A stretch of DNA of 64,000 bases from Amaricoccus macauensis_A. Its GTDB lineage: Bacteria; Pseudomonadota; Alphaproteobacteria; Rhodobacterales; Rhodobacteraceae. The position numbers and the translations under genes are program-made. Each line of letters starts with the position of its first letter. The first letter of the stretch is position 1. Location: assembly GCF_049800915.1 (NCBI RefSeq), contig NZ_JBNAFY010000005.1, positions 62,001 through 126,000 of the forward strand. The letters are read 5' to 3'. A model generated the notes under the pieces. The model made no database searches and was not told where the DNA came from. It saw nothing but the letters and a program-made list of their open reading frames with translations. Positions 42,388 through 51,236 of the stretch are shown in pieces.

Positions 42388-43740
42388 TCAGTCCTCGGCC
42401 TCACCGGGATGGAACACCATCTCGCAGCGCACCCCTTCTGGCCGGTAGTCAAATGCCACCTCGGCGGAGAGGTTGAACTTCAGCACGGTGTTGATCATCT
42501 TGCTGCCGAAGCCTTGGCGTGTTGGTGGGGCAACGGGCGGACCATCCCGCTCCTGCCAGACAAGGCGCACCGGCCCCGTCTCTCTGTCCTGGCGGGCATA
42601 ATCAACCTGCACATAGCCCTGGGGTTCCGAAAGTGCGCCGTATTTCAGCGCGTTCGTGGCCATTTCGTGGAGCGCCATCGACAGGCTCGTCACATGCCGC
42701 GGTGAAAGCATCACGCTGGGCCCGCTGATGCGGAACCGCTCCGGCCCTCCGGCCTCCTCCGCGGTGAAGGCCAGCAGATCGCGCAGATCGGCCCCCTTCT
42801 CATCCTCCGCCGTGAGCGCATCACTTGCCCGCGACAGCGCGTTGAGCCGCGCGACGAATGGGCGCTGCAACTGCACAGGCAGGGTCTGGCGCGCGATGCC
42901 GGAGACCACTGTAAGGGTATTCCTGATCCGATGCCGCATCTCGTGCATCGCCACCTTCAGCCGGTATTCGGCATTCTTGCGCTGCGTGATGTCACGCAGG
43001 ACGACGGAATAGCACCGCTGGGCCGTCGGACGCTCGATCTCGTCGATCTGGACCACCGTGATCTCGAAATGCTGCCCCCGGTTGGCAGGGGTCTCGAAGA
43101 CCTCTTCGCGCCCGGCGCGGATTTCCGCGATCGCGCGCGCGAACCAGTCCGGGCGGCCCTCGAAGAGAAGTGTTTCCTCGATCGATTTACCCATCACGGC
43201 GTCGGCGCTCTGCCCCAGCAGACGCTCGGCGGCCGCGTTCCAGCTCAGAATCATGCCCGCGTGATCGACCCGGAGGATGGCATTGGGCGAACTGCGCACG
43301 ATTGCCGCAAGCTCGTCCGCCTGCCGCCGCGCCGCGCGCAACTCCTCCTCGTAGACATGCCGCTCGCGGGCATCGAAGATCGTGAAATCGAACCTGAAGG
43401 GCACCCCGTCAGCGTCGAGCCGGGCAATACCGCTCACCAGAACCGGCAGATGACCGCCATTCTCCAGTTCAAGGACACAGGCGATCTCGCGCGCAAACCC
43501 CTGCAACCGCATCATCGGCGAGACATGGGTCTCGTAGAAAAGCCGCCCCGGCAACGTCATGAGGTCCGGAAGCCGCCGGCTGCTCTCGGTCACGCCAGCC
43601 GGAAATCCCAGCCAACGGTTCAGCGTATCGTTCACGTAAAGCAGACGCGCGTCCGGGTCCGTCAGCACGATCCCGCAGGGCGCGTCATGGATCAGTTCGG
43701 CAAGAGCCTCCCGCTGTCCGCCACCCGAATCCTTTGCCAT
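42388..43740 (-). CDS. PAS-PAS-HWE family sensor histidine kinase, coupled to RsbQ-like hydrolase
   Basis: The start at 43740 shares bases with the stop of the upstream hydrolase (TGATG). The 450-residue protein has a PAS domain at about 15-130 with LMTLPGRLFYETHVSPM, a form I associate with RsbP-like PAS-phosphatase proteins. A second PAS domain lies at about 145-265, then an HWE/HisKA_2 kinase core. The phosphoacceptor region is HEMRHRIRNTLTVVSGIARQT; the N-box is ALHEMATNALKYGALS, followed by WQERDGPPV. HWE kinases often feed the PhyR-NepR-EcfG general stress response. No receiver domain is attached and no membrane helix is seen. The signal is probably delivered by the hydrolase. Confidence 0.88.
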   Translation of the reverse strand: MAKDSGGGQREALAELIHDAPCGIVLTDPDARLLYVNDTLNRWLGFPAGVTESSRRLPDLMTLPGRLFYETHVSPMMRLQGFAREIACVLELENGGHLPVLVSGIARLDADGVPFRFDFTIFDARERHVYEEELRAARRQADELAAIVRSSPNAILRVDHAGMILSWNAAAERLLGQSADAVMGKSIEETLLFEGRPDWFARAIAEIRAGREEVFETPANRGQHFEITVVQIDEIERPTAQRCYSVVLRDITQRKNAEYRLKVAMHEMRHRIRNTLTVVSGIARQTLPVQLQRPFVARLNALSRASDALTAEDEKGADLRDLLAFTAEEAGGPERFRISGPSVMLSPRHVTSLSMALHEMATNALKYGALSEPQGYVQVDYARQDRETGPVRLVWQERDGPPVAPPTRQGFGSKMINTVLKFNLSAEVAFDYRPEGVRCEMVFHPGEAED

Positions 43741-44543
43741 CAGCCCTGCTCCAGAAACTGGCGCATGGCCGCAACGACCTCGAACGGATGGGTCATGTGC
43801 GGACAATGGCCGGTGGCATCGAGGATCTTCAGTGTTGCGCCAGGCACATGCGTCTCCATCCAGTTCGCCACCGACATGGGAACAAGCGCGTCATTCGCAC
43901 AATGGAGGATGAGCGCGGGCCGGGCCGCGGCCTCGAATGCGGAGCGCGCGTCGGCAAGGAAGGTGACGCGTCCGAAATGCTGCGCAATCGCGGGATCGGT
44001 CTGGCAGAAACTCCGGGTCAGATCGTCCGCCGCCGGCTCGTCGGCCGGCTGGCCAACGATGGTCGGAGCCATATGCGCCGACCAGCCCAGGTGGTTCTCG
44101 TCGAGAAACGCGATGAGCTGGTCGATATCATCCCGTGTAAATCCGCCGTGGTAGCCTGCCTCCGCATCCTCGAGAAACGAGGGCGTGGGAGACACCATCA
44201 CCAGCCCCGAAACCCGCGCCGGGTCCCGGTTGGCCGCCAGAAGCGCGATGGTCGCACCGACCGAATGGCCGACGAGCAATGCACCGTCCAGGCCGAGCGC
44301 CTCCAGAATCGCCAGCAGATCCTCCGCATGGGCGTCGAGCGTGTCGTAGCGCCGGGTGTCATAGGCCGTAAGATCCGAGCGACCCATCCCGGTCAGGTCA
44401 TAGGTCACGACCTTGCAATCGACCTCGAAGACCGGCGCAACCTGATGCCACATCGCCTGATTGCAGCCATAGCCATGCACAAAGACGACGGGTCGGCCTC
44501 CGGAACTGCCGGAAACCGCGACACGGTTGCGCTCGAGAATCAT
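43740..44543 (-). CDS. RsbQ-like alpha/beta hydrolase
   Basis: From the ATG at 44543, behind GGGAAGGG, the protein has 267 residues, almost the length of Bacillus RsbQ (269). An upstream ATG at 44579 lacks a ribosome site. The triad is S94 in VGHSVGA, D218 in HCANDAL and H246 in TGHCPHM, each one or two residues off the RsbQ triad as I recall it. FVHGYGCNQAMWHQVAP, GGFTRDDI and THPFEVV also follow RsbQ. RsbQ makes or senses a small hydrophobic ligand for the PAS domain of its partner RsbP. Here the coupled partner is a PAS-HWE kinase. Confidence 0.88.
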   Translation of the reverse strand: MILERNRVAVSGSSGGRPVVFVHGYGCNQAMWHQVAPVFEVDCKVVTYDLTGMGRSDLTAYDTRRYDTLDAHAEDLLAILEALGLDGALLVGHSVGATIALLAANRDPARVSGLVMVSPTPSFLEDAEAGYHGGFTRDDIDQLIAFLDENHLGWSAHMAPTIVGQPADEPAADDLTRSFCQTDPAIAQHFGRVTFLADARSAFEAAARPALILHCANDALVPMSVANWMETHVPGATLKILDATGHCPHMTHPFEVVAAMRQFLEQG

Positions 44544-44681
44544 CGCGGCCCTTCCCGGCAACCCGGTATGTATATCCATCAGTCAGGATTACGCGAAACC
44601 GAGCCCCCAAGCTACGCAGAAATACCAAAACCTTAAAGGTAGGTAAATTATCCCTCCCGACCGGGGTTGAAGGGGGTCATC

Positions 44682-46034
44682 TCAGGTTGCGGCGCCCGAA
44701 GGCTGGACAGGCGTTTGGACCGAGCCGCTCTCCTCCCCGCCTTCCGCCCTTTCCGCCTCCGCCTCTGCTTCGGCCTCTGCTTCGGCTTCCCGCTCGGCTT
44801 CCGCGTTCTCCGCAGCCCAGACCCCGGCCGCCTCCACCGCCACCGGCGAAGCGGTGGGCAGAACACCGAGGTAGCTCTCGGTTTCGTCCACGGGAGCGGC
44901 CGCGCGCTGCGTCATGCGGTAAAGCGCATAAAGCGCGATGACAGCGAAAGTGCCGCCAAGTACCAGCCAGAAACCGTAGGGCCCCGCCGCCTGCATCGCC
45001 CAACCGGCCGCGAGCGGCCCGAGGATCGCCCCGAGCCCGAAGGTGAAGACCAGCCCGCCGGAGGCCGCGGGCATGTCCTCGACCGCGAGGTAATCGTTGG
45101 TATAGGCTAGAAACAGCGCATAGAGCGGCGTCGTGACGCCACCGGCGATGAAAGCCGCACCCATCAGCGACCAGAGCCCGGTGCCGAACAGCCAGCCCGC
45201 CGCGCAGGCGGACGCCCCGACCGCAGCGCAGCCGAAGATGAGCCAGCGCCGGTCCAGCCGGTCCGAGAGCCAGCCGATAGGATACTGCAGCACCAGCGCC
45301 CCGGCAAAGAGCATGGCCACGAACAGCGCGATCTGCGACGTGGTAAGGCCGATCTGGCTGCCGAAAACCGCGCCCATGCCCGATTGCGTCGCATAGACAC
45401 TGCCCAAGAGGAAAATCCCGACGGTCCCCAGCGGCGAGCCGGAGAAAAGCTCGCGCAAGGGCATCGGGCGCGTCACCTCGGCGGCCGGAACCCGGCTCAC
45501 CGTGAGCAGGATCGGCGCGAACGAGATCGAGACGAGGATCGAGGCGCCGATGAAGAGCACGGAGGTGCCCGCGTCACCCAGCGTCAGTAGCCCCTGCGCA
45601 CCGATGATGCCCAGCGTCTGCGCGATCATGTAGGCCGACAGCACCTTGCCGCGGGTCTCGTTGGTCGCGGCATCGTTGATCCAGCTTTCCGCCGTGACGT
45701 AGATGCCCGACATGCAGAAACCGAGGATCACCCGCAGAAGCGTCCAGGCCCAGGGCTCGGCCAGCAGCGGCAGCGCGATCACGCTGGCGGAGACGAAACT
45801 GCCCAGCGCCGCGAAGACGCGCACATGCCCGACCCTCTGGATCATCAGCGGGGTCAACCGCGCGCCCGAAAGAAACCCGACGAAGTAACCGGAGGTCACA
45901 ACGGCCAGTTCCGCCGCCGAGAACCCTTCGATGTCGCCCCGCAGACCGATGAGCGTGAACTGCATGCCGTTGCCCAGCATGATCAGCACGATGCCGATGA
46001 GAAGGGCCCAGACATTCGACAACACCTGAAACAT
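44682..46034 (-). CDS. MFS transporter, YcaD/MFS_1-like, with acidic C-terminal tail
   Basis: AGGAGG sets the start at 46034 (450 residues). About twelve membrane helices are visible. The helix 2-3 loop is GFLSGARLTPLMIQRVGHVRVF and the helix 8-9 loop LQYPIGWLSDRLDRRW, both MFS motif A-like. SGIYVTAESWINDAATNETRGK is typical of YcaD-like carriers. The last ~50 residues are a cytoplasmic tail with an AEAEAEAE run and no known role. Substrate unknown. It is divergent from the D-lactate dehydrogenase gene, so lactate or a related acid is a guess only. Confidence 0.85.
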   Translation of the reverse strand: MFQVLSNVWALLIGIVLIMLGNGMQFTLIGLRGDIEGFSAAELAVVTSGYFVGFLSGARLTPLMIQRVGHVRVFAALGSFVSASVIALPLLAEPWAWTLLRVILGFCMSGIYVTAESWINDAATNETRGKVLSAYMIAQTLGIIGAQGLLTLGDAGTSVLFIGASILVSISFAPILLTVSRVPAAEVTRPMPLRELFSGSPLGTVGIFLLGSVYATQSGMGAVFGSQIGLTTSQIALFVAMLFAGALVLQYPIGWLSDRLDRRWLIFGCAAVGASACAAGWLFGTGLWSLMGAAFIAGGVTTPLYALFLAYTNDYLAVEDMPAASGGLVFTFGLGAILGPLAAGWAMQAAGPYGFWLVLGGTFAVIALYALYRMTQRAAAPVDETESYLGVLPTASPVAVEAAGVWAAENAEAEREAEAEAEAEAEAERAEGGEESGSVQTPVQPSGAAT

Positions 46035-46322
46035 GCGAACGCCTCCTGCCCGCCGAGGTCCAACCGATCGGGGACAGATCGCACGAACCGCATTCCGCGG
46101 AGCATGCTGCAGCGCCGCAAAATGAGCCGATTGCGACAAACCTGCCCAACACCGTGAAAAATCACCCTCGGCGCCGGTCGAGCGGGCACCTATCCGACTC
46201 GCAGCAGCCACAGTTCCCTGATGCAAAAGCCGCGCCATCCCGCTATTACCTCAGCGTCGGTCCGCTTGCAGCATCCGGCCAATACGGAATGCGGTGGTCT
46301 TGAGAGGGGGGAGTTCGCTCGC
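46035..46322. other. Divergent MFS/dld intergenic region
   Basis: This 288-bp gap must hold the promoters of the MFS carrier (minus) and dld (plus). Apart from the ribosome sites of the two genes I see no convincing promoter or operator motif. Confidence 0.3.
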
Positions 46323-48008
46323 ATGATCGAGGATGATGACGTCATCGCAAGGCTGAAGGCTATCGTCGGAAGCCGCCACGTGCTGACAGGGGAAAAGGCG
46401 ACGGAGCGGTTCCGCAAGGGCTTCCGCTCCGGATCGGGCGATGCGCTCGCCGTCGTACGCCCGGGCCGGCTCATCGAGCTTTGGAAGGTGCTGGAGGCCT
46501 GCGTCGCGGCGGACAAGATCGTCATTCTCCAGGCGGCCAACACCGGTCTCACCGAGGGATCGACCCCGAAGGGCAGCTACGACCGCGATGTCGTCCTCAT
46601 CAACACGCTCCGCATGAACGGCATCCACCAGATCCGCGGCGGTGAGCAGGTGCTGGCCCTGCCCGGCTCCACGCTCTTCGACCTCGAGAAGATGCTGGGC
46701 AAACTGGGCCGCGAACCCCATTCGGTGATCGGCTCATCCTGCATCGGGGCCTCCATCGTCGGGGGCGTCTGCAACAACTCGGGCGGCGCGCTCGTCCAGC
46801 GCGGCCCGTCCTATACCGAGCTTTCGCTCTTCGCCCGCATCACCGAGACGGGCACGCTCGAACTGGTCAACCATCTCGACATCGACCTCGGCGAAACCCC
46901 GGAAGAAATCCTGGAGGCCGTCGAATCCGGCAGGATCTCCGAGGATCGCATCCGCGACAGCAACCGCAAGGCCTCCGACAGCGCCTATCCCGAGATCGTC
47001 CGCAATGTGGACGCCGACACGCCCGCGCGCTTCAACGCCGACACCCGATGCCTGCACGAGAGCGCAGGCTGCGCCGGCAAGCTGGCGGTCTTCGCGGTCC
47101 GCCTCGATACCTTCCCGAAGAACAGCGCCGAGAAGACCTTCTACATCGGCACCAACGACCCCCTTGGCCTGACCGAATTGCGCCGCGAGATCCTCTCCCG
47201 GTTCCGCACCCTGCCCGTCAGCGCCGAATACATGCACCGGGACTGCTTCGACCTGTCCGAGCGCTACGGCAAGGACACGGTGATCATGATCGACAAGCTC
47301 GGCACCGACAAGCTGCCGCGCTTTTTCGCACTCAAGGGCGCGATCGACGCCCGCCTCAACCCGTTTCCGCCCCTGCGCGGCCTGTCGGATCGCCTCATCC
47401 AGGGCCTGAGCCGCCTCTGGCCCCGCGTGCTGCCCAGGCGGCTGATGGAGTTCCGCGACCGCTACGAGCATCACCTCATCCTGAAAATGCAGGACGACGG
47501 TATCGCGGAAGCGCGCGAGCTTCTAGAAACCCTCTCCAGCCGCAAGACCTTGAGCTACTTCGAATGCGATGCGCGCGAAGCCAAGATGGCCGGGCTCAAC
47601 CGCTTCGCCGCGGCGGGTGCCGCGGTGCGCTATCTCAATCTCCACCGCCAGTCGGCCGAGGATGTGCTGGCGCTCGATGTGGCGCTCCCCCGCAACGAAC
47701 GCGACTGGTTCGAGAAATTGCCGCCCGAGATCACCGAGCACCTGTCCCACAGGCTCTACTACGGGCATTTCATGTGTCACGTCATGCACCAGGACTACAT
47801 CGTCCGGAAAGGCGCGGACCCAGCGGCGATCAAGAAGGCGATCCTCGCACTTCTGGACACGCGCGGTGCGGAATACCCCGCCGAGCACAATGTCGGGCAT
47901 CTCTACACCGCCAAGCCGCCGCTTGCGGAGTTCTACCGGGAACTCGATCCCACCAACAGTTTCAACCCCGGCATCGGCAAGACCTCGAAGAAGAAAGGCT
48001 ACGCCTGA
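46323..48008 (+). CDS. dld: Quinone-dependent D-lactate dehydrogenase
   Basis: The start at 46323 follows GAGGGGGGAG (561 residues; Escherichia Dld has 571). The FAD-binding type-4 domain shows QAANTGLTEGSTPKG and SSCIGASIVGGVCNNSGGALV. The C-terminal membrane-binding and cap regions carry ECDAREAKMAGLNRFAAAGA and EHNVGHLY. The enzyme oxidises D-lactate to pyruvate and passes electrons to quinone at the inner membrane. It is divergent from an MFS gene and lies within the block separating ccoNOQP from ccoGHIS, which may reflect a shared respiratory role. Confidence 0.93.
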   Translation: MIEDDDVIARLKAIVGSRHVLTGEKATERFRKGFRSGSGDALAVVRPGRLIELWKVLEACVAADKIVILQAANTGLTEGSTPKGSYDRDVVLINTLRMNGIHQIRGGEQVLALPGSTLFDLEKMLGKLGREPHSVIGSSCIGASIVGGVCNNSGGALVQRGPSYTELSLFARITETGTLELVNHLDIDLGETPEEILEAVESGRISEDRIRDSNRKASDSAYPEIVRNVDADTPARFNADTRCLHESAGCAGKLAVFAVRLDTFPKNSAEKTFYIGTNDPLGLTELRREILSRFRTLPVSAEYMHRDCFDLSERYGKDTVIMIDKLGTDKLPRFFALKGAIDARLNPFPPLRGLSDRLIQGLSRLWPRVLPRRLMEFRDRYEHHLILKMQDDGIAEARELLETLSSRKTLSYFECDAREAKMAGLNRFAAAGAAVRYLNLHRQSAEDVLALDVALPRNERDWFEKLPPEITEHLSHRLYYGHFMCHVMHQDYIVRKGADPAAIKKAILALLDTRGAEYPAEHNVGHLYTAKPPLAEFYRELDPTNSFNPGIGKTSKKKGYA

Positions 48009-48274
48009 GGGCCAGCCCACGGGGCGAAGGGTGAAGCCAACCCGATTGGCAGCACCAGCATGATCGGGCCAGCCGTGAAGGGGCCACCGCCGCTTCCGGA
48101 GCCGGGGCGGCATCAGGAAATGGCGGCGAAGATCATCCCCGTGCTCCATTCCGATTCACGACGCGTCGGGAAACACGTGACGTCATTTCTCGGTCGCAAG
48201 GCATCAGCTTGCCATTCTCCCGGGTTCCCCCGATGCTGCGGGCTGAATCCAGGTGCATCACGAACGGATCGGCC

Positions 48275-49462
48275 ATGTCTCGACGTCTTGAACTGCTCGG
48301 AGTTGCCGCGATGGCCGCTCTTCTCGCCTCACCGGTCCTTGCGCAGGGACACGACGGCCCGCCGCCGGGCGATGGCGGCCCGCCGCCTATGTCGGAAGAG
48401 GATCAGGCGCTGAGCGAAGCGCTCCAGGCCCGCATGGGCGACACCAGCACACTGATGGAAACCGTGCCGATCCCCGACGATGCCGCGGATTGCGGTGACG
48501 CGCCGGGCTACGACCGGATGCTTTGCCTGATCGACCTGCTGAAGGCCGACGTGTCGGAGGATATCCTCGATCAGTTGCAACTGGAGTATTCCCGAACCGA
48601 GGCGGAATACTGGAGCAACCTGCCCGCCGGAGCCTTCCCCAAGCGACCGGGCGTTCTGCTGGGCGAGTTGAACACCAGGCAGCGCGGCCTTGTGAAGGCG
48701 ATCATGATGGAAGCGACGAGCGGCGAAATCGACGAGGGCTGGGACGAGATGATCCAGACCCTGAATGCCGATGACTACATCAACACCGTGAGCACCGACT
48801 ACAAGGCCGGCTATTCCTCTTTCAACACCAAGTTCGCCTTTCTGGGCACCCCCGGGCCGACCGGCGTATGGGAGCTCTACTACGGCGGGCACCACATGGC
48901 CTTCGCCAACACCTATGTCGACGGAGAGCTGGCAGGTGCCACGCCGTCCTTCCGCGGGGTCGAGCCCTTTCCCTATTTCGAAATGAACGGCCGGGTGAAC
49001 GAGCCGCTCACGCAGGAACGCGACGCTTTCGCCACGCTGCTGAGCGCGCTGTCCGAGGATCAGCGCAAGGTAGCCGAACTGGAGGGAACCTATCGCGACA
49101 TTCTCGCCGGACCACAGGCCGATGACGCGATCCCCGACAGCTTCGAGGGCCTGCCGGTCACCGAGTTGGACGAGGATCAGACCGCCCTGCTTCTGGCCGC
49201 GATCGAGACCTACGTCGGCGATATTTCCGAGCCCGACGCCGCAGCCTACATGGAAAGATACACATCCGAACTTCCCGAGACCCATCTGGGCTATTCCGGG
49301 ACGCCGCAGCTGAGCGCGGAAGACGACTATGTGCGGGTGCACGGGCCATCGCTCTGGATCGAGTTCTCGCTGCAATCGAACAAGTCCACCGAGAAGGTCG
49401 GCAACCACCCGCATTCGGTCTGGCGTGATCTGACGGACGATTATGGCGGACAGACGGAGTGA
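48275..49462 (+). CDS. Secreted DUF3500 domain protein
   Basis: From the ATG at 48275 a signal peptide (MSRRLELLGVAAMAALLASP then VLAQ) leads into a Gly/Pro-rich GHDGPPPGDGGPPP stretch and a DUF3500 domain of about 330 residues. The conserved GVWELYYGGHHMAF and FRGVEPFPYFEMNG blocks are present. The C-terminal NHPHSVWRDLTDDYGG closes the family pattern. The histidine-rich motifs suggest a metal or substrate site, but no activity is established that I know of. It overlaps the next gene by four bases (GTGA), so both products are probably exported partners. Confidence 0.8.
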   Translation: MSRRLELLGVAAMAALLASPVLAQGHDGPPPGDGGPPPMSEEDQALSEALQARMGDTSTLMETVPIPDDAADCGDAPGYDRMLCLIDLLKADVSEDILDQLQLEYSRTEAEYWSNLPAGAFPKRPGVLLGELNTRQRGLVKAIMMEATSGEIDEGWDEMIQTLNADDYINTVSTDYKAGYSSFNTKFAFLGTPGPTGVWELYYGGHHMAFANTYVDGELAGATPSFRGVEPFPYFEMNGRVNEPLTQERDAFATLLSALSEDQRKVAELEGTYRDILAGPQADDAIPDSFEGLPVTELDEDQTALLLAAIETYVGDISEPDAAAYMERYTSELPETHLGYSGTPQLSAEDDYVRVHGPSLWIEFSLQSNKSTEKVGNHPHSVWRDLTDDYGGQTE

Positions 49463-50016
49463 TCTGGCGCGCCGCTCTGCTCGGCCTCGCGATGCTCGCC
49501 GGCAGTATCAACGGGGTCTGGGCGCATGCCCTGCCGGGCAGCGTCCTTCTGCTGAGCCAGCAGGGATCGACCCTGCAGCTGACGATCCAGTTTCCGGCAG
49601 AGGATCTGATCATCGCCGCGCCCGAGCTCGAGGGGCTGGAGGAGGTCGCGGCGGGCCAGCCCTTGCCGCCGGAGCTGGCCGTGGCCTTGTCACGCTATCT
49701 CGAGCAACACCTGTCCTTGACGGAAAATGGCGACCCTTTGGCCCCGACGATGACCGATGCGCGAGTTCGCTCCACGTATCACGACCACCTCGGTCACTTC
49801 GCCCTTGTCGTCAGTCAGTGGCACATGACGGTTGCCGGAGATCGCTCAACCCCTCTGGTACTGACCTACGACGCGGTGATGCACGAGGTCCGCAATCACC
49901 GCGCCACGGTGCAGTGGATCGGACAGAATGGTGCATCGCGCCCGGTTGCGGAGTTCGGCCTTTTCAGTGCAACGGATGGCATTTCGCTTGATCCGCGTTT
50001 GGCCGCGCAGGAGTGA
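49459..50016 (+). CDS. Secreted protein resembling the periplasmic N-terminal part of HupE/UreJ-like proteins
   Basis: The GTG at 49459 overlaps the DUF3500 stop. The 185-residue precursor has a signal peptide ending GVWAHA. The mature start HALPGSVLLLSQQGSTLQLT and the later HDHLGHFALVVS and TYDAVMHEVRNHRATVQW resemble the extracytoplasmic N-terminal region found before the membrane part of HupE/UreJ_2 proteins. The membrane part is missing and does not appear in another frame downstream, so this is either a free-standing form or a truncated gene next to a repeat array. Possibly involved in metal handling. Confidence 0.55.
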   Translation: MIWRAALLGLAMLAGSINGVWAHALPGSVLLLSQQGSTLQLTIQFPAEDLIIAAPELEGLEEVAAGQPLPPELAVALSRYLEQHLSLTENGDPLAPTMTDARVRSTYHDHLGHFALVVSQWHMTVAGDRSTPLVLTYDAVMHEVRNHRATVQWIGQNGASRPVAEFGLFSATDGISLDPRLAAQE

Positions 50017-50840
50017 TCGAGGCAGGAGTTCCACGAAGGGAACTCGGCAATGAAAGCTTGCCGGTCCGGAGTGCGGCGATGCGGATGCGTGCGACCTTCG
50101 CCTTTTTGTAAGCCGGGCCGGCGACAGACCGGGGGGTGGCGCAAAGCCGTCTATTCGGCGCAGTTGATGCTGGCGACATTGCCTCAATCGCCGGAATGCC
50201 ACAGCATCGACAGTGCGCCAGCCCGTCCACCACCCATGCATTTCGAGGCGAACGAATGTGGCGAGTCCTTTTGACCTTTGCTACGCGGAACTTGTACGAC
50301 AGACCTGCGCGGACCGCCCCCTTTTTGTTAGCCGGGCCGGCGACGGACAGGGGATTGGCGCAGAACCGTATGTTCGACGCATTTTATGGTGACGATACTG
50401 CCTAGATCTACGGGATGCCCCTGCATCGACGATGCGCCAGCCCGTCCAGCACCCATGCATTTCGCGGCGAACGAATGTGGCGAGCCCTTTTGACCTTTGC
50501 TACGCGGAACTTGTACGACAGACCTGCGCGGACCGCCCCTTTTTGTAAGCCGGGCCGGAGGTGGACCGGGGGGGGGTAGCGCAACGCCGCCTGTTCGACG
50601 CATTTTATGGTGACGATACTGCCTAGATCTACGGTATGCCCCTGCATCGACGATGCGCCAGCCCGTCCGGTCGGGCCGTCGCAGGCACGGCGCCTTCGGC
50701 TTGTTCCGTGCCATTGGGTCCCCGCACCAACGGCGTGACGGGCCGAAAGCAGTTCACTGGAGTTGAGAGATCTGGCTCCCCAGGTTTGACGCGCTCGGGG
50801 CGCGATCCTATCTTCCTCTCCTTCTATCGGGAGACAGGCC
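50017..50840. other. 824-bp non-coding region, mostly tandem repeat array
   Basis: No convincing gene is present. Several short frames on both strands read through the repeats but have unlike composition and no ribosome sites. The array fills about 50040-50670. The rest leads to the DksA/TraR gene, whose GGGAGACAGG site lies just before 50841. Confidence 0.6.
50040..50670. repeat. Three diverged tandem units of ~218 bp
   Basis: The anchor CTTTTTGT(A/T)AGCCGGGCCGG recurs at 50102, 50321 and 50539, giving periods of 219 and 218 bp. The block with AACGAATGTGGCGAG to AGCCGGGCCGG is almost identical before anchors 2 and 3. The block with GACGCATTTTATGGTGACGA to CCAGCCCGTCC is almost identical after anchors 2 and 3. 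The first unit is more diverged. No transposase or target-site duplication is seen. Origin unknown. Confidence 0.85.
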
Positions 50841-51110
50841 ATGGCCGGAGGTTGGACGCGCGACGGCGCGGTGCAGGATCAGATCGACGCCTCGATCAGC
50901 GATGAGCTTTCGCGGCTCAAGGCCCGACGCGGCCCTACGGGCGAAAGCCTCACCCATTGCGCCGAATGCGAGGAGCCGATCCCCGAGGCCCGGCGAAAGG
51001 CCATTCCAGGCGTGAAGCTCTGCATCGACTGCCAGTCCGACCGCGACGCCCGCCCCGTGGCGCGGGGCGGGATCAATCGGCGCGGATCGAAGGACAGCCA
51101 GCTCCGCTAG
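50841..51110 (+). CDS. DksA/TraR C4-type zinc finger protein, short form
   Basis: The 89-residue protein has a short N-terminal helix region and a C-terminal C4 zinc finger CAECEEPIPEARR...CIDC (Cys-X2-Cys, 17 residues, Cys-X2-Cys), the DksA/TraR signature. The PEARRKAIPGVKLCIDCQ block matches the YbiI/TraR subgroup. Without the long coiled coil of DksA it may bind RNA polymerase like TraR or act elsewhere. A good GGGAGACAGG site precedes the ATG. Confidence 0.88.
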   Translation: MAGGWTRDGAVQDQIDASISDELSRLKARRGPTGESLTHCAECEEPIPEARRKAIPGVKLCIDCQSDRDARPVARGGINRRGSKDSQLR

Positions 51111-51171
51111 AGCGCGAAGGGTTCAGGCCAAACCGCTCTGGGGTCGGTGGCGGTGCCATCCATTTTGCCGA

Positions 51172-51215
51172 AATTTATGCATATGAAATATGTATGAAAT
51201 GCATATCAAATGCAT
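51172..51215. repeat. Four tandem 11-bp AT-rich units
   Basis: Consecutive 11-mers read AATTTATGCAT, ATGAAATATGT, ATGAAATGCAT and ATCAAATGCAT. The period matches about one helical turn. They lie in the gap between the convergent DksA/TraR and DUF1127 genes, in otherwise GC-rich DNA. Confidence 0.75.
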
Positions 51216-51236
51216 ACGCGCAAAACTCCCACTTTT

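Noticed and set aside
50040..50670. CRISPR array or IS element
   Set aside because: Units are ~218 bp with no short direct repeats and spacers, no cas or transposase gene, and no terminal inverted repeats with target duplication.
50328..50842. Minus-strand frames across the tandem repeats
   Set aside because: They consist of repeat units read in arbitrary frames, with no ribosome site and no conservation between units at protein level.
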